Source: Arachis hypogaea | Lineage: Eukaryota > Streptophyta > Magnoliopsida > Fabales > Fabaceae | Assembly (NCBI RefSeq): GCF_003086295.3 | Contig: NC_092050.1 | Location: 154,696,699-154,760,698, forward strand | Length of the DNA stretch: 64,000 nucleotides | Direction of reading: 5' to 3' | In this document: positions 13,101-23,797 of the stretch, piece by piece | Position numbering within the stretch: the first letter of the stretch is position 1 | Layout of the letters: the number at the start of each line of letters is the position of its first letter | The notes under the pieces: generated by a model | What the model was told of the DNA's origin: nothing | The model's database searches: none | The model's input: only the letters and a program-made list of their open reading frames with translations | Translations under genes and position numbers: made by a program

Positions 13101-14498
13101 TCGTTTCATGTTATGCCATGGTTTGATAAATAGATTCTATGCATGTCTTTTGCTATTTAATCTTACTTTTAAGTAAGCTTTAATTTTAGTATCTTTTCAT
13201 TTTTGGAATCTAAAATATTTTATTTTAGATTCTATTGTTAGTAAATACCAACATAATCGTTAAACTCCGATGTAATAAAATAAAAATTTACCAGAACGAA
13301 AGGCAAAAATAAGAAATATAAGAACAGTTTTGAACAAAGTTTTTTATTTTTTAATTATTCTGTTAGTCCTTATAATTTATTAAATTCACAATTAAATTTT
13401 TATACTTTTTTTCCTTTCAATTGAGCTTCTATACTCTTTTTAATTTTATAATTAAGTCCTTTTTGAGTCAAAAATATTAAAATTATCAGAATACTCTTCC
13501 CAACAAAAATATGATCAAAGACCTAATTGTGAGCAGGTGAAAACTCAGGTGTAGTCGACTTCACGTGAAGTTGATATTTGAGAGCTGTTAAATGATTTGA
13601 CTGATTTGACTAAATTTTCATCTAACGGCTTTCAGGTATCAACTTCACGTAAAGTCGACTTCACATGAGTTTTTACCTTGTGAGTATCTTCAATCTACGA
13701 AGAAATATTTTCTTAACTCTAATATTTTTTAAAGACCTAATTACAAAATTAAAAGCAGTATAGAGATTCAATTAAAAAATATATATATGAATCTAATTAT
13801 AAATTTGTTAAAACTATAAAAACTAACAAAATAATTAAACTTTTTTATATCATTAGGTAGAGTTGATTAGTTGGATGAAAAAAACGTTATACATTGAAAT
13901 GTGGCACAATTCTGCTTTGTTTGGTCTAACACAGCCTTACTCATTTTAAATATTCATAAATGATGCATGTTTATTGATCGTTATAAAAGAGATGAACAAA
14001 ATCTCAAGTATTGCATAGAAATAAAGCAAGGTACCCAAGTTTAAAATGAAATCCAGAAAGATTAGCAGCTTGCATAAAAGCCATCTTCCATTTCTCCAAC
14101 CTCTCTTTATCTTCCTCGAGGTTCATCCTCTCCTCATGTTTCTCCATTGCTTCACCAAAACTCCCCCTCAGATTTCGCACATCGGAAGGATCCACGTCAT
14201 AGAACACCGGCAAAACAATCTGCCCCTTAGTCTTGGCACACTCCATGATGTTAACCAGTTCGTCCAAGCAGAAACTTGAAGTTGCATAGTTTTCCGAGAA
14301 CACCGGAATTGCAATCATGGAGTCTTCAACTGCAGTGAGAAGTGAGCGTGTGATATCCTCTCCTCGCTCGATCTCCACGTCATCAATGAAGGTGTGGAAT
14401 CCCCTCCGGCAAAGAGCTTTGTAGAGATGGCCAATGAACCGTTGCCGAATATCTTTGCCTCTGAAACTCAAGAACACATCGTAAGTCCAATCAGCCAT
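7195..14498 (-). CDS. TIR-NB-ARC-LRR disease-resistance protein with C-JID and C-terminal coiled coil (TNL-A)
   Basis: Intracellular immune receptor. Six exons join in frame to 1460 residues: 14498-14035, 13050-11946, 11757-11470, 11369-10425, 10048-9382, 8108-7195. The TIR domain (1-155) starts YDVFLSFRGKD and keeps the Glu of FCLDEL expected for NADase activity. NB-ARC (about 175-480) shows the P-loop GIGGIGKTTLA, kinase-2 KVLLIVDDVD, RNBS-B GSGSRIIVTTR, GLPL (SGLPLALEVIG), RNBS-D IFLDIACFF and an MHD-type LHDLIQDMG. LRRs span exons 3-4. Exon 5 is a C-JID domain (SISFWFRNKFP, EWNHVEL). Exon 6 (about 304 residues) is acidic, then a long Lys/Glu coiled coil of unknown function. Intron 3 uses a GC donor (AAAAG|GCAAGT). 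The start follows the usual TNL N-terminus. TNL-B, same strand, is its paralog. Introns 1 and 5 hold MITEs. No frame breaks seen. Confidence 0.93.
8579..9090. mobile_element. MITE in intron 5 of TNL-A
   Basis: Starts GGTAGCGTTTGTTTTGAGGT and ends with an imperfect inverted match (GTCTGTATCTCTCCACCAGCG). The body is built from GAGACTGAGA / CAGTCTCTGTCTC words that pair with each other. It has no coding capacity. The right end is extended by a 114-bp tandem duplication, so the second terminus occurs twice. Confidence 0.6.
8863..9090. repeat. 114-bp tandem duplication
   Basis: Units 8863-8976 and 8977-9090 are the same length and differ at only one position that I could see (CTCAGTC versus CTCAATC). 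The near identity means the duplication is recent. Confidence 0.85.
13349..13841. mobile_element. Palindromic Mutator-type MITE in intron 1 of TNL-A, interrupted by another MITE
   Basis: Ends TTAATTATTCTGTTAGTCC and its approximate complement near 13841. Same family as 48648-49016 and 61369-61728, which have 9-bp target duplications. About 144 bp of a second MITE (13535-13678) is nested in the middle. Confidence 0.6.
13535..13678. mobile_element. Nested short MITE (AGGTGAAAACTCAGG family)
   Basis: Terminal inverted repeats begin AGGTGAAAACTCAGGTG. Inner arms include GTCGACTTCACGTGAAGTTG with its complement at 13640-13660. TTGTGAG flanks both sides (13528-13534 and 13678-13684, overlapping the end by one base), compatible with a target duplication. 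A second family member lies at 44368-44510. Confidence 0.65.
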
Positions 14499-15130
14499 GA
14501 ACGATGATAGTAATACCTCGCTGTTCTTTACAATCTATCTATCTAATGAGTCGATTTAATTAACTGTATTCTTTTTTACATATACATAGGTATAATTTTT
14601 CCTTTTAAAAAAAAAAGAATCTTGGTCAGATACCTAGGTATATGTTGAATATTTTTTGTGCGACGTATCGGGATCACTATTAACTATGCGCCTTAGTGTC
14701 AGCACGTTGTGCTGGAATTTGGCAGTTTCTATTCTGTTCATAAACAACAAGAAAGAATATAATATAGGAAACATTTCAAGTACACCAAGAGTACCGGTGC
14801 TCCAATTGTTTTAACCGTTGATCTGAATTATAAAAAATATATATAATATATATTAATTGAAATCAACGGTTAAAATACTTTCCAGTGCACTTGAAATGTT
14901 TCCTATAATATAATTTGGAAAAAGCAACCTAGCAATAGTAAGCTTCACTTTGATAAAAGAATCTATGATTCTATGATCAATATCATGATGAAATGTTGCA
15001 TCATATTCTGCTCCTTCGCAGCAGGTTTTGGCATTACACTTGCACATAACAACAAAATTTTCACCGATGCAATGCAACATCCAGTAACAAAATGTACCAC
15101 AAACTACTCTTGAATTCTTACACAGACATC
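14499..15130 (-). promoter_or_regulatory. Intergenic region between TNL-B stop and TNL-A start
   Basis: Only 632 bp separate the TNL-B stop codon from the TNL-A ATG, so the TNL-A promoter, 5' UTR and the TNL-B 3' end must share it. A 141-bp MITE occupies 14765-14905. No single TATA box is convincing, because the MITE centre is itself a TATATA-rich tract. Confidence 0.45.
14765..14905. mobile_element. 141-bp MITE in the TNL-A upstream region
   Basis: Terminal repeats TAGGAAACATTTCAAGT and the complement ACTTGAAATGTTTCCTA. Inner arms TTTTAACCGTTGATC and GATTTCAACGGTTAAAA pair across a TATA-rich loop. It is flanked by TA-rich sequence, so the target duplication is ambiguous (TA or longer). Confidence 0.7.
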
Positions 15131-18100
15131 TCAGTCCACAACAATGGTCTTAAATTTTTCTCCAAGATTTGACCATTCAGCTGAGATTTTTGCTTGAATA
15201 GCCTTTGCTAGACCCTGCTCGTGCCTCAAACGTGGCACTTTTTCACCCCTCCACTTGTCTAGTTGAGCTTTAAGTGTCTTCCCTTCTTCAAAGATATCTC
15301 TCTTCCTCTTCAGGGCCATATTCTTTTCTGATTCATAAGCAGATAAGTTGGCTTCAACAATTTTGATATGCTCTTCTTGTCCCATTTTACCTTTTTCAAT
15401 CCAAGCTAACTTTTGGTGCAGCTCATTTTCCATGGCTACAGCTTCTTTGAACTGATTCTTGTTAGCTTCTAGACCTGCTTCCAATGCATCAGCTTTCTGC
15501 AGCTCGGATGTCGTGTACTCAAATTTCATGCTTGCTTCTACGAAATCCTTACTCCAATGGGTCAAGAACCATGAAGCTTCTGATATCAAAGTTAGCACTC
15601 GTCCTGATAGGCCATCATCTGCAGACAAATTGGAAAGGTACTCTAAGCTAGTTCTCACTGCACTGTACTGTTGTTGATGCAACAGAACCGAAGCATCGCC
15701 GGAGATGAAGTATTTTACTATTTTTATTGCTTCCCTGGTCTCTTCGCTTAGAGCATTAGCGGACAAATTATCTTGGGAACATGAAAGAACATGGCTCCTA
15801 ACATCAAGAGAAGAATAAAATGCTTCCATTTCTGTATCATCTTGAATTAGAGGAACTTGATTTATGTAAGACTTGTCAAATGTTGTTGGCAATCCAGTGG
15901 AACAGGTTTTCACGTATATTTCTTGTCCACTAAGTTTTCCACTTTGAATCTCATCAAAAGGGGCTTGAGATGATTCTCCTGGAGCCTTTGCTAGACAATC
16001 CTGGGATACTAGGTAAAATCCAAAAGGCAGGAGACAAGACAAGGTTGACATTAATGATTGGCGGACTCAAATAAATGATGGCAACTATTAATAAATATTA
16101 TAAAATAATTTTAAATACATAATTATAAATATGAATAAAAAAATATTTTGTGAAATAATAAAAGTTTAATCACATAAAAATATATATTGTAAATTTATTA
16201 AAATTTTAAGACTGGCAGTTATCTATATAATATCAAAGATTATCTTTACTAAAAATGTTATATATACATAAAAAAGTGATAGTTATCTATATTTTCCTTG
16301 ACAAAATCAATTATGCATCTCATGATCTAGTGGTGATAAACGAGCAAAGTACACAGTAAAACTAAAAGTAATACTGAAAGCACATGAGAAAGAAATGTAA
16401 TATTTACCTGGGAGTGGGACAAGAGTGGAGCATCTTAACTGCTCTGAAGCCATTGAGTTTGAGTAATTCTTTTTATTGTCGAATTCTGGAGGCGGAAGCA
16501 ATGAAAGCAAAACTTTGCATTGTCCCATATACGGATCGACTAAAGCCAACATTTGTTTCTGCTGCATAAATTGTCTCTGAGAATGTTCCCTTTCCACCAC
16601 TCTCTGCTCTTCTTTCAGTGGATCAGTGAATTGAATATCCTCCATGCTACTACTTCTTTCAAATAAATGGAATCCAGTTTGAATGACAGGCCCATGATTG
16701 ACCTTAGAATATGTCAACTCCACATGATTCCATTCATTTTTTAGAAGTACACCAGTCATCTTATCTTTGTTTTTTATTAACTCTTTACTCACATTCAGAA
16801 TTAATTTATTGTATTTTTCCAGCCAAAAACTGTAATGCACTTCGCGGTTGTTGATCTTCAATTCTGGGCAAAATAGTATATTGTCTCCACTTATGACAGA
16901 GAGAAACATGGCAGGGAACTTGTTACGAAACCAGAAGGAAATTGAAGATCCCCAGCAATAGTGGTTGAGCCACTCTAGAATCTTTGGCCTTTTCACTGGC
17001 AACCAAAACTCCTCTCCACCCTCCTCCTACAATATTGTTGGTGATAATTAATCCCATCAACACATTATTTTTGGTATTTAACCATAGCAATACATATATA
17101 AATAAGTGCAAATTGTGACACAAAATTATCAAATAAAGTATACAAGTAAATAGTAACCTGATTCAGCAATGTCATGCTTCTACATGAGAAAGTCAAAGTT
17201 GTGCAGCTTGGTACATCCAAAACTTCTACATTCTGTGGAATCCCTCTTATTTCCTGAAGATTCATGCAACCTGACAAAAAGAGTTCCTTTAAAAAGTGAC
17301 ATTCTTTGGTGCATGCAGGAAGAAGTGTGAGGTCCAAATCTTTCAAGGAAGTGCAATTTCTTGCAGAGAATGTTTCTATCTTTGGTGGAATCCCTCTAAT
17401 TTCTTGAAGGCTGCTACAATGATTCAAAATAAGTTTCTCTAAAAAGGAACACCCCTTGATGGATGCAGGGAGAATTGTAAAATTATTGTATGAAATATCT
17501 AAAACTTTCACATTGACAAACCAAGGGATACTCATTTGAAGGAATTCATCTGATGCATTGCAGTAACTGAAGTTAAACTCTTGCTTGTTTAAGGACACCA
17601 TCGAGCTCAGACGCTCTTCGCATTCATCCTGAACATTTACCAGCAACCCATCACACTTAATGCTCAAATGTGTAAGTTCTGCCAACACAAAAATGCTTCT
17701 TGGTAATTTAACAGTTGTGGAGTTCTGCAGTAGCAAACTCCGAATTCGAGTAAAATACCGAATTGAAAATGGAAACACTTTTATGGGAGTATTATGCAAC
17801 ACAAGCTCCATTAAGTTTCTCATCTCTCCTAGTACTTCTGGAAAACTCTCCAGACTTGAGCAATGTGAAAGATTGAGATATTCAAGAGAGATCAACTTGA
17901 TGGGAGGAAAACTCCGGAGATTGATGCAACCTTCAGCATTCAGGATTCTGAGTTTATCCAGCAGCCCAACTGATTTGTCAATCTTAACTAAATATTTACA
18001 CCGAACAAATGATAGTTCTTCTAAATTTGGGAGAGCAGACATATCAGGTATCTGTTCAAGCAATGGAGAGTCATCAAGATGCAAAACTCTCAACTTGACG

Positions 18101-21100
18101 AATTTCTGCATCATAATAATAAATAACAGAATCAAATGGATAATCTTAAAATGGATTTATGAATATTCAAGATCAGATACAATTAATTATTGTACTTGCC
18201 TCCAGCATCCTAAACAAATTGACAGGCAATAACCAATTATGGCTTAAATCCAACCATGAAAGTTTCTTTGGATAAAAATCAGAAGGCAAAAACTCTGAAG
18301 AATAACCCTTCCAAATCAATACTCTTAGGCTGTTTGGAAGGCTATTTGGAAGGTGTCTGGGACCATGGACGAAATGAGAATAACAAATAATCAGTGTTTT
18401 GAGGTTATCCATCTTCTTGAATGCCCCACCATCCCATTCTTCTAGCAAGCTTTTAATTTTAGGAAATTCTGCTTGTAAGATTTCAATTTGACCACTTCCC
18501 TACAATACAAACGAGTAAAGCATAAGTCAGCTACATAGAGTGAATAGTCATCTTCAAGATGCATAGTTATCTGTCAAGTGAATGAAAGATTTGAAAGAGA
18601 GGAATGAATGACTTGGAGTGAAAACAATCAAAAGAGACTAACTTTTAAAATGAAAATTCCAATCATGAATATCATCCTTGCTCACCTTATTTTCTACCAA
18701 AATATCCTGACTATCATCACAGTGCCACACCCTGCTACGCTTTCCAGGCTCTTTTGGTGATTCTTGTCGGACAATTTCTCTACCCAAGTCCTGTATCAAA
18801 TCATGCAATGTTACTTGCTGACCAACAATCTTTGCTAGACATTTATCAACCAAAACCCTGATACCATTTCTTGGGCAAACACCATGATGAATGTGGAGTA
18901 ATGTTTCAACATTTTTCAAGCTATATCCATTATAGAAACAAGCAATGTCAAGAAAAAAATCCTTCTCATCTTCTTCCAAATCATCAAAGCTTACTTTGAG
19001 TATTTGATAAATCTCTTTCTTAGGAATTCTTTTATACTGATCCAATGCAGATTCCCATGTCTCTTTACTTTTACTAAACAAGTGGGAACCTATCACCTCC
19101 AAAGCCAATGGAAGGCCACAAGCAAAGGCCACTATACGGTGTAAAATGCTTTCATAACTTGGATCAACTTTGTCAACTTTTAGAGCAATCCTTCTAAGCA
19201 AACAAATAGCTTCTGTATCACTCAACTTCCCCACTTCATATAGTCTTTGAACCCCATGACTTCTTAGTAAGCCTTTGTTTCGAGTTGTAATGATGATTCT
19301 ACTGCCGGAGCCAAACCAGTTAATATCTCCTGCAGTGACCTTTAACTGGTTCAGTTTGTCAACATCATCAAGAATCAAAAGAACCTTTCTTTGGCACAGC
19401 CGACGTTTAAGCACAGAGACTAATTCATTGACATCTCCGAGCAGGAATTCTGTTTTATCACCTAATGTATTAAGCAGAATCCTTATGAGATGTCCATGGT
19501 CGTGTGTTGCTGAATTTTCCCTCACGTTACCAAGGAAACATGCATCCTCAAATGAGTCCTTAATTGAATTATAGACTGCACGAGCAAGAGTTGTTTTGCC
19601 TATCCCTCCAATTCCATAAATCCCGACCATGTGGACTGCATCATCAGATTCAATATCCAAAAGCGATTTTACTCTTAGAACCTGAGACTCTAGTCCAACT
19701 AGGTGATCTGCAACATGCAAATGAGTCTCACAAACCCATTTGGATACTGTATTAACAATCTTCCCAATAAATTCATGTTCAGTTTCACCCCTGCATCAAT
19801 GATGGTAGCTAGCATGAAATATATACTCAATCTATTTCCTTGTATCCCCTATTCATAATTACAGTTACAATTTATTTATTCCTTCATTAAGGGAGGTCAA
19901 GTTTTTTTTTTTTTTTTGAAAGTTAGGAGGGAGACTCAAACCCGACACTTTTAGGTGAGGATGGGAGACTATGCCATTTGAACTATAGTTGGATGGCGTC
20001 GACGAATCTTTTACCTATTTTGATTCCAAGTTAGTGTATATGTATTTGATTTTTCTTTTCCAAAGATAGGGAGACTCGAACCCACAACCTCTTAGATGAG
20101 TATGGAAAGATTATGCCATTTGAGCTATAGCTTCTTGGCATATATGTATTTGATTATTATGATACTTAGTAAATAGAAGTTTGTTATAAATTATGTATTT
20201 TGAATTTGCTTGAGATATTCTAGCTAGAAAGTTGACCGTAGTAATGACATTAACATAGAAAGACTCAAATTTCAGCTAGTAGATTATTATTATTTATTAG
20301 TCTAAGGTGTAGCTCACATATTAAATTTGTTATATTGTATAAATACACATTGTATTATTCGGATTTGATTTTGAAATTAGTACTCTCATTTCAATTTATA
20401 CATTTAATTATTTATCTATAAAAAAGTATAAAGGACTAACTATACTATCAATTAGCAAGTAATTAGTTGAATTATTAATTGTAGTAACAAGTTAGTTAGA
20501 GTAGCCTAATACTAATTGATTAGTTTGTTGCAATAAAACAGAATTTAGTTAGCCTCTAATTATTCTAACTTAGCTGGTTAGATGGACAATATATATAGCT
20601 AATTGTTATAACAGTGTTAATTGAGATTTATCATTTTGTACAATGAACAAACAAAAACTCTCTCATTTTTCTCTTTTTGTCTCTACTTTTACTCTATTCT
20701 CACACTTCCTCTTTGCACCTTCAACATTAACTTATATATATAATTATTATTGAATAGTATATTGATTAAATAAATTTAACAATATTTTATTTTAATTTTA
20801 TATAAAAAAAGATTGTATATATTATAAATAGAAAAAAAATATTATTTAATATCTTTTAGAAGAGATGAATAATAATTTCTCTTAAAATTATTTGATATAC
20901 ATTGATACGTTAAACTATCGAAGGTAAGAGGATATTTAAGTTCCTGGGAACCAAGTAAAGTGTCAAAATAAAGATACTTGACTGATAGGTTGTGTTTGTT
21001 TTTAGGAATGAGATATTGAGACATGGACATAAAGACACAAAATTTGATAGATAAGATATGAATAAAGACATTGTATCTAGAGATACTTGTACTTGAATTT

Positions 21101-22257
21101 AATCTTTGAACCCAGCAAAATTTTTTTTTTTATTCTTTTTTTCTTTGGTGCTTTGCACCTTGAGCCTAGCCGTGACTTTAAATGTTTTGTCTCAAGTTTC
21201 ACTTGACACAAAAACACCACAAGGGAACTCTCTTGAAGTTTTTATTTTTCTTTCACCTACTCCCAGACAGTGGTGGTGTTCAAAGCTTTTGGCATATTCT
21301 ATTAAATGCATTTGATCTCGACCCTTACTGAATTAGTGTATTTTGTGTCCAGGAAAGACACATAAACACTAACAAAGAACATAATTTATTTTTTATTTTT
21401 TATTTTTTATTTTATTATTTTTATTGATTTTTTATAATTATATTTTTTTATTATTATATTTTTCTTCTCAAATTTTTTAAATGAAAAAATATCAAAATAA
21501 ATTAAATTTTCATAATTTGTTCTAGTTTATCACCAAAAATACAATAACACAAAATTTTATATCTCTATTTTTTATATCTTATTCTGAGTATCTTGTTTTA
21601 TCCAATTCTTAAAAACAAACGCAACCATATATACTTGTAAGTTGTATCAGATTAATTTTTTTTTATTTACCAATTTTGAGTAGATTATTTTTAAGAATAT
21701 GTTTAATGGTGAGCGGATAGAGAGATAATTGAATTATTAAAAATATCCTTTTAATAATTAGATGTTTTATATTGAAAATGGAATAAAAAGAAGTACCTAA
21801 ATGTGAAATGCTCGCCGGACAAGTTGGCTGCTTGCTCTAAAGCGCACTTCCAAGTTTCCAACCTCTCCATGTTTTTGAACCTCTCCTCGTGCTTGGCCAA
21901 GGCTTCTCCAAAGGTTCCTCTCTGGCGTCGCACATGAAAAGGATCAACCTCATAAAACACCGGCAAAACCTTGTGGCCCTTTTTCTTTGAACAGTTCATG
22001 ATCATGACAAGTTCATCCAAACAGAACGATGAAGTTGCATAGTTGGAAGAGAAGACAGGGATGGCAATCCTTGACTGTTGAATCGCCTTGTCAAGTGAAC
22101 GTGTGATGTCTTCGCCTCTGTTGAGCTCTTCGTCATCACGGAAGGTACGAATTCCCTTTCTATGAAGAGCTTCGTAGAGATGACAAATGAAATGTCGCCG
22201 AATATCTTTACCTCTGAAACTGAGGAACACGTCGTACCTCCAACTCCGATTATCCAT
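15131..22257 (-). CDS. TIR-NB-ARC-LRR disease-resistance protein with C-JID and C-terminal coiled coil (TNL-B)
   Basis: Paralog of TNL-A with the same six-exon plan: 22257-21797, 19790-18686, 18499-18200, 18105-17158, 17026-16408, 16008-15131. These sum to 4311 bp, closing in frame at 1436 residues. The TIR domain begins YDVFLSFRGKD and keeps FCLDEL. NB-ARC has GIGGIGKTTLA, KVLLILDDVD, GSGSRIIITTR, CGLPLALEVIG, FFLDIACFYNG and LHDLIQDLG. LRRs span exons 3-4. C-JID lies in exon 5 (SISFWFRNKFP, EWNHVEL). Exon 6 encodes about 292 residues with the same acidic-plus-coiled-coil layout, ending KFKTIVVD. Exon 2 is 1105 bp in both genes. Intron 3 again has a GC donor (CTGGAG|GCAAGT). The GT 4 bp downstream would shift the frame. 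Intron 1 is about 2.0 kb, enlarged by SINE-like repeats and a MITE. A MULE begins 209 bp upstream of the ATG. Confidence 0.93.
19901..19998 (-). repeat. tRNA-derived SINE-like repeat with A-tail
   Basis: On the minus strand: CTATAGTTCAAATGGCATAG, then a B-box-like GGGTTTGAGTCTCCC, ending in a run of about 16 A (plus-strand T at 19902-19917). Lies in intron 1 of TNL-B. Confidence 0.6.
20060..20142 (-). repeat. tRNA-derived SINE-like repeat
   Basis: On the minus strand: GCTATAGCTCAAATGGCATA and a good B box, GGGTTCGAGTCTCCC. Same orientation as the copy 60 bp away, so they may derive from one tandem or nested insertion. Confidence 0.6.
20988..21626. mobile_element. MITE in intron 1 of TNL-B
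   Basis: 639 bp, with ends GGTTGTGTTTGTTTTTAGGA and the complement of ATTCTTAAAAACAAACGCAACC. ATA is adjacent on both sides (20985-20987 and 21627-21629), which may be a 3-bp target duplication. The short open frame at 21106-21315 inside it is not supported as a gene. Confidence 0.6.
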
Positions 22258-22466
22258 AAATTAACGATCTCTGCACTTAAACTGAATTGGATTTATGGCT
22301 GACCTAGACTTGTGTCTAGAGAGCCACACCAAACTCGATTCTTAGTTGTTGAAGAAGAGTTCCTAAAGGTCTAGTGCAACGTGCTTTCCAAGAAAATCAT
22401 CCTATATTGCCTTGTTCTTATGTGCCATTTATTTTAAAATAAAAAAGAACTTCAAACAACAAATAG
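22258..22466 (-). promoter_or_regulatory. Remaining native upstream region of TNL-B
   Basis: Only about 200 bp of non-transposon sequence precede the TNL-B ATG before the MULE boundary at 22467. Any more distal promoter elements are displaced 6 kb upstream or have been replaced by the MULE terminus. Confidence 0.5.
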
Positions 22467-22646
22467 GACTAAATCCCCATTTTGGTCCTCCAGATTCAGC
22501 CTGTGAACCAATTTTATCCCTGAGATTCTAATTGCACTGTTTATGTCCCCCAGATTCCGATTTGAGCATCATAATGGTCCTTCGAAGATTTTCCGGCGTG
22601 ACTCAGCGACAGCGTTGCTTATGTGGCACAGCCACTGCCACGTTGG
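22467..22646 (+). repeat. Left MULE terminal inverted repeat
   Basis: Matches the complement of 28311-28490 over about 180 bp. Differences are scattered single bases, for example CCTGTGAACC against CCCGTGCACC. Confidence 0.9.
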
Positions 22647-22805
22647 ACGCCGTAGTGTACATATGACGTGGAATGTGTGATAAAATTCCCTAATGTAGTC
22701 CCCGTCCTCATTTTTAAACCCTAAAATTTCGTTGGCCTTCCCATTGAGGTTCTCTCCATCAACGTCTTCTTCTGCATCTCTTCTGTACACCGATAGCTGT
22801 CCACC

Positions 22806-23301
22806 ATGAGAGGAAGTGGGAGCCATGTTGCAGGAAGTTCCAACCGGTCATCGTCGACGGAGAACTGGAGAAGAAGCACGACGCGAAGTAGGCATGGACG
22901 GGTTCCAGACTGGTGCGGCTGTGGTTGTCGCCCGGTGCTAAGGTGGTCTGGGACGGAGTCGCATCCTAACAAGCCCTTCTTTGGTTGCCCCAACTATAAT
23001 GTGAGTAAAGTTTAATAATTTGTAGCAGATTGAAAATTTTTTTTCGGTTGATTATTTTGGTTGGTTGCAGACAAGTGGAAAAACATGGTGTGGGTTATTC
23101 GTCTGGGCTGATTCTGTGCAAGAGGAGTTGTCTGAAGGAGCTGTTGCAGGAGATGATGATGGTGACAGGAAGATGAACTTTGCATGGCGGATGGGCAAGA
23201 TGGAGGCAGACATTAGGAATCTGAAATTCATAACTCATGTTCTTGGATTTGGGTTCTTAGTAATTGTTGTTTTTGTAGGATTGGTGCTATTAAAGGGTTG
23301 A
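22806..23301 (+). CDS. GRF-type zinc-finger membrane-anchored protein of the MULE
   Basis: Two exons, 22806-23000 and 23071-23301 (intron GTGAGT...TTGCAG), giving 141 residues. The GRF zinc finger is formed across the splice: CGCGC at about 38-42, then FFGCPNYN ending exon 1, then TSGKTWCGLFVWAD opening exon 2. An acidic linker follows, then a hydrophobic C-terminal segment (about 118-138, rich in Val, Leu, Phe) that looks like a transmembrane anchor. Small GRF proteins of this type accompany plant MULEs; their role is not established. It converges on the transposase gene, as mudrB does on mudrA in maize MuDR, but I see no sequence reason to call it mudrB. The start is the first in-frame ATG with an intact finger downstream. 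Confidence 0.75.
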
Positions 23302-23797
23302 GAACATGTCAATGTAATGCAGTTCCCAAATTAATGAATGAAACTGTTATGTGGTAACATAACAAGGTTTGTGTAAATCATCTTACTTTGATATAATATA
23401 ATATCCTGTTGGATGAAGTAAAAGAACTTGTAAATAAGTAACAGCAAGATTGACCAAACCATGGACATTATTAATTGATCAATACCAAAATATGGCAAAC
23501 CATTCATAGTTTTAACACATTACAACCATAAGTAATTGAACAAGTAGCATGACATACTTGATTAGTAATCAACAAAATGAACCATTATTTAGAGTGAGCG
23601 CAGTCACTGTATCTTTTAACAAAAAACTAACACTTGACAAGCAAAATGTCCTAATATGCTAATATGAAAGTTCACTTCTTTCGGGGGTGCTTAAATCCAG
23701 GAGTCGGCACAAACTTCAGAAAATTTGTGAATCGTGAAGCAGTGGCAGAACTCGCACCCTTCATTGGGTCCAGTGCTGTAGAAGGGGTTGTTGGAGG

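Noticed and set aside
18190..18199. Canonical GT donor for TNL-B intron 3
   Set aside because: GT at GCAA|GTACAA shifts the frame and stops soon after; the GC donor keeps the LRR frame and is matched in TNL-A.
19901..20142. Functional tRNA genes
   Set aside because: Only A/B-box-like words are kept; no cloverleaf or anticodon stem could be drawn.
20340..20730. Possible solo LTR in TNL-B intron 1
   Set aside because: Has a TATA-like stretch and a possible ...CA end, but no matching start, primer site or target duplication could be fixed.
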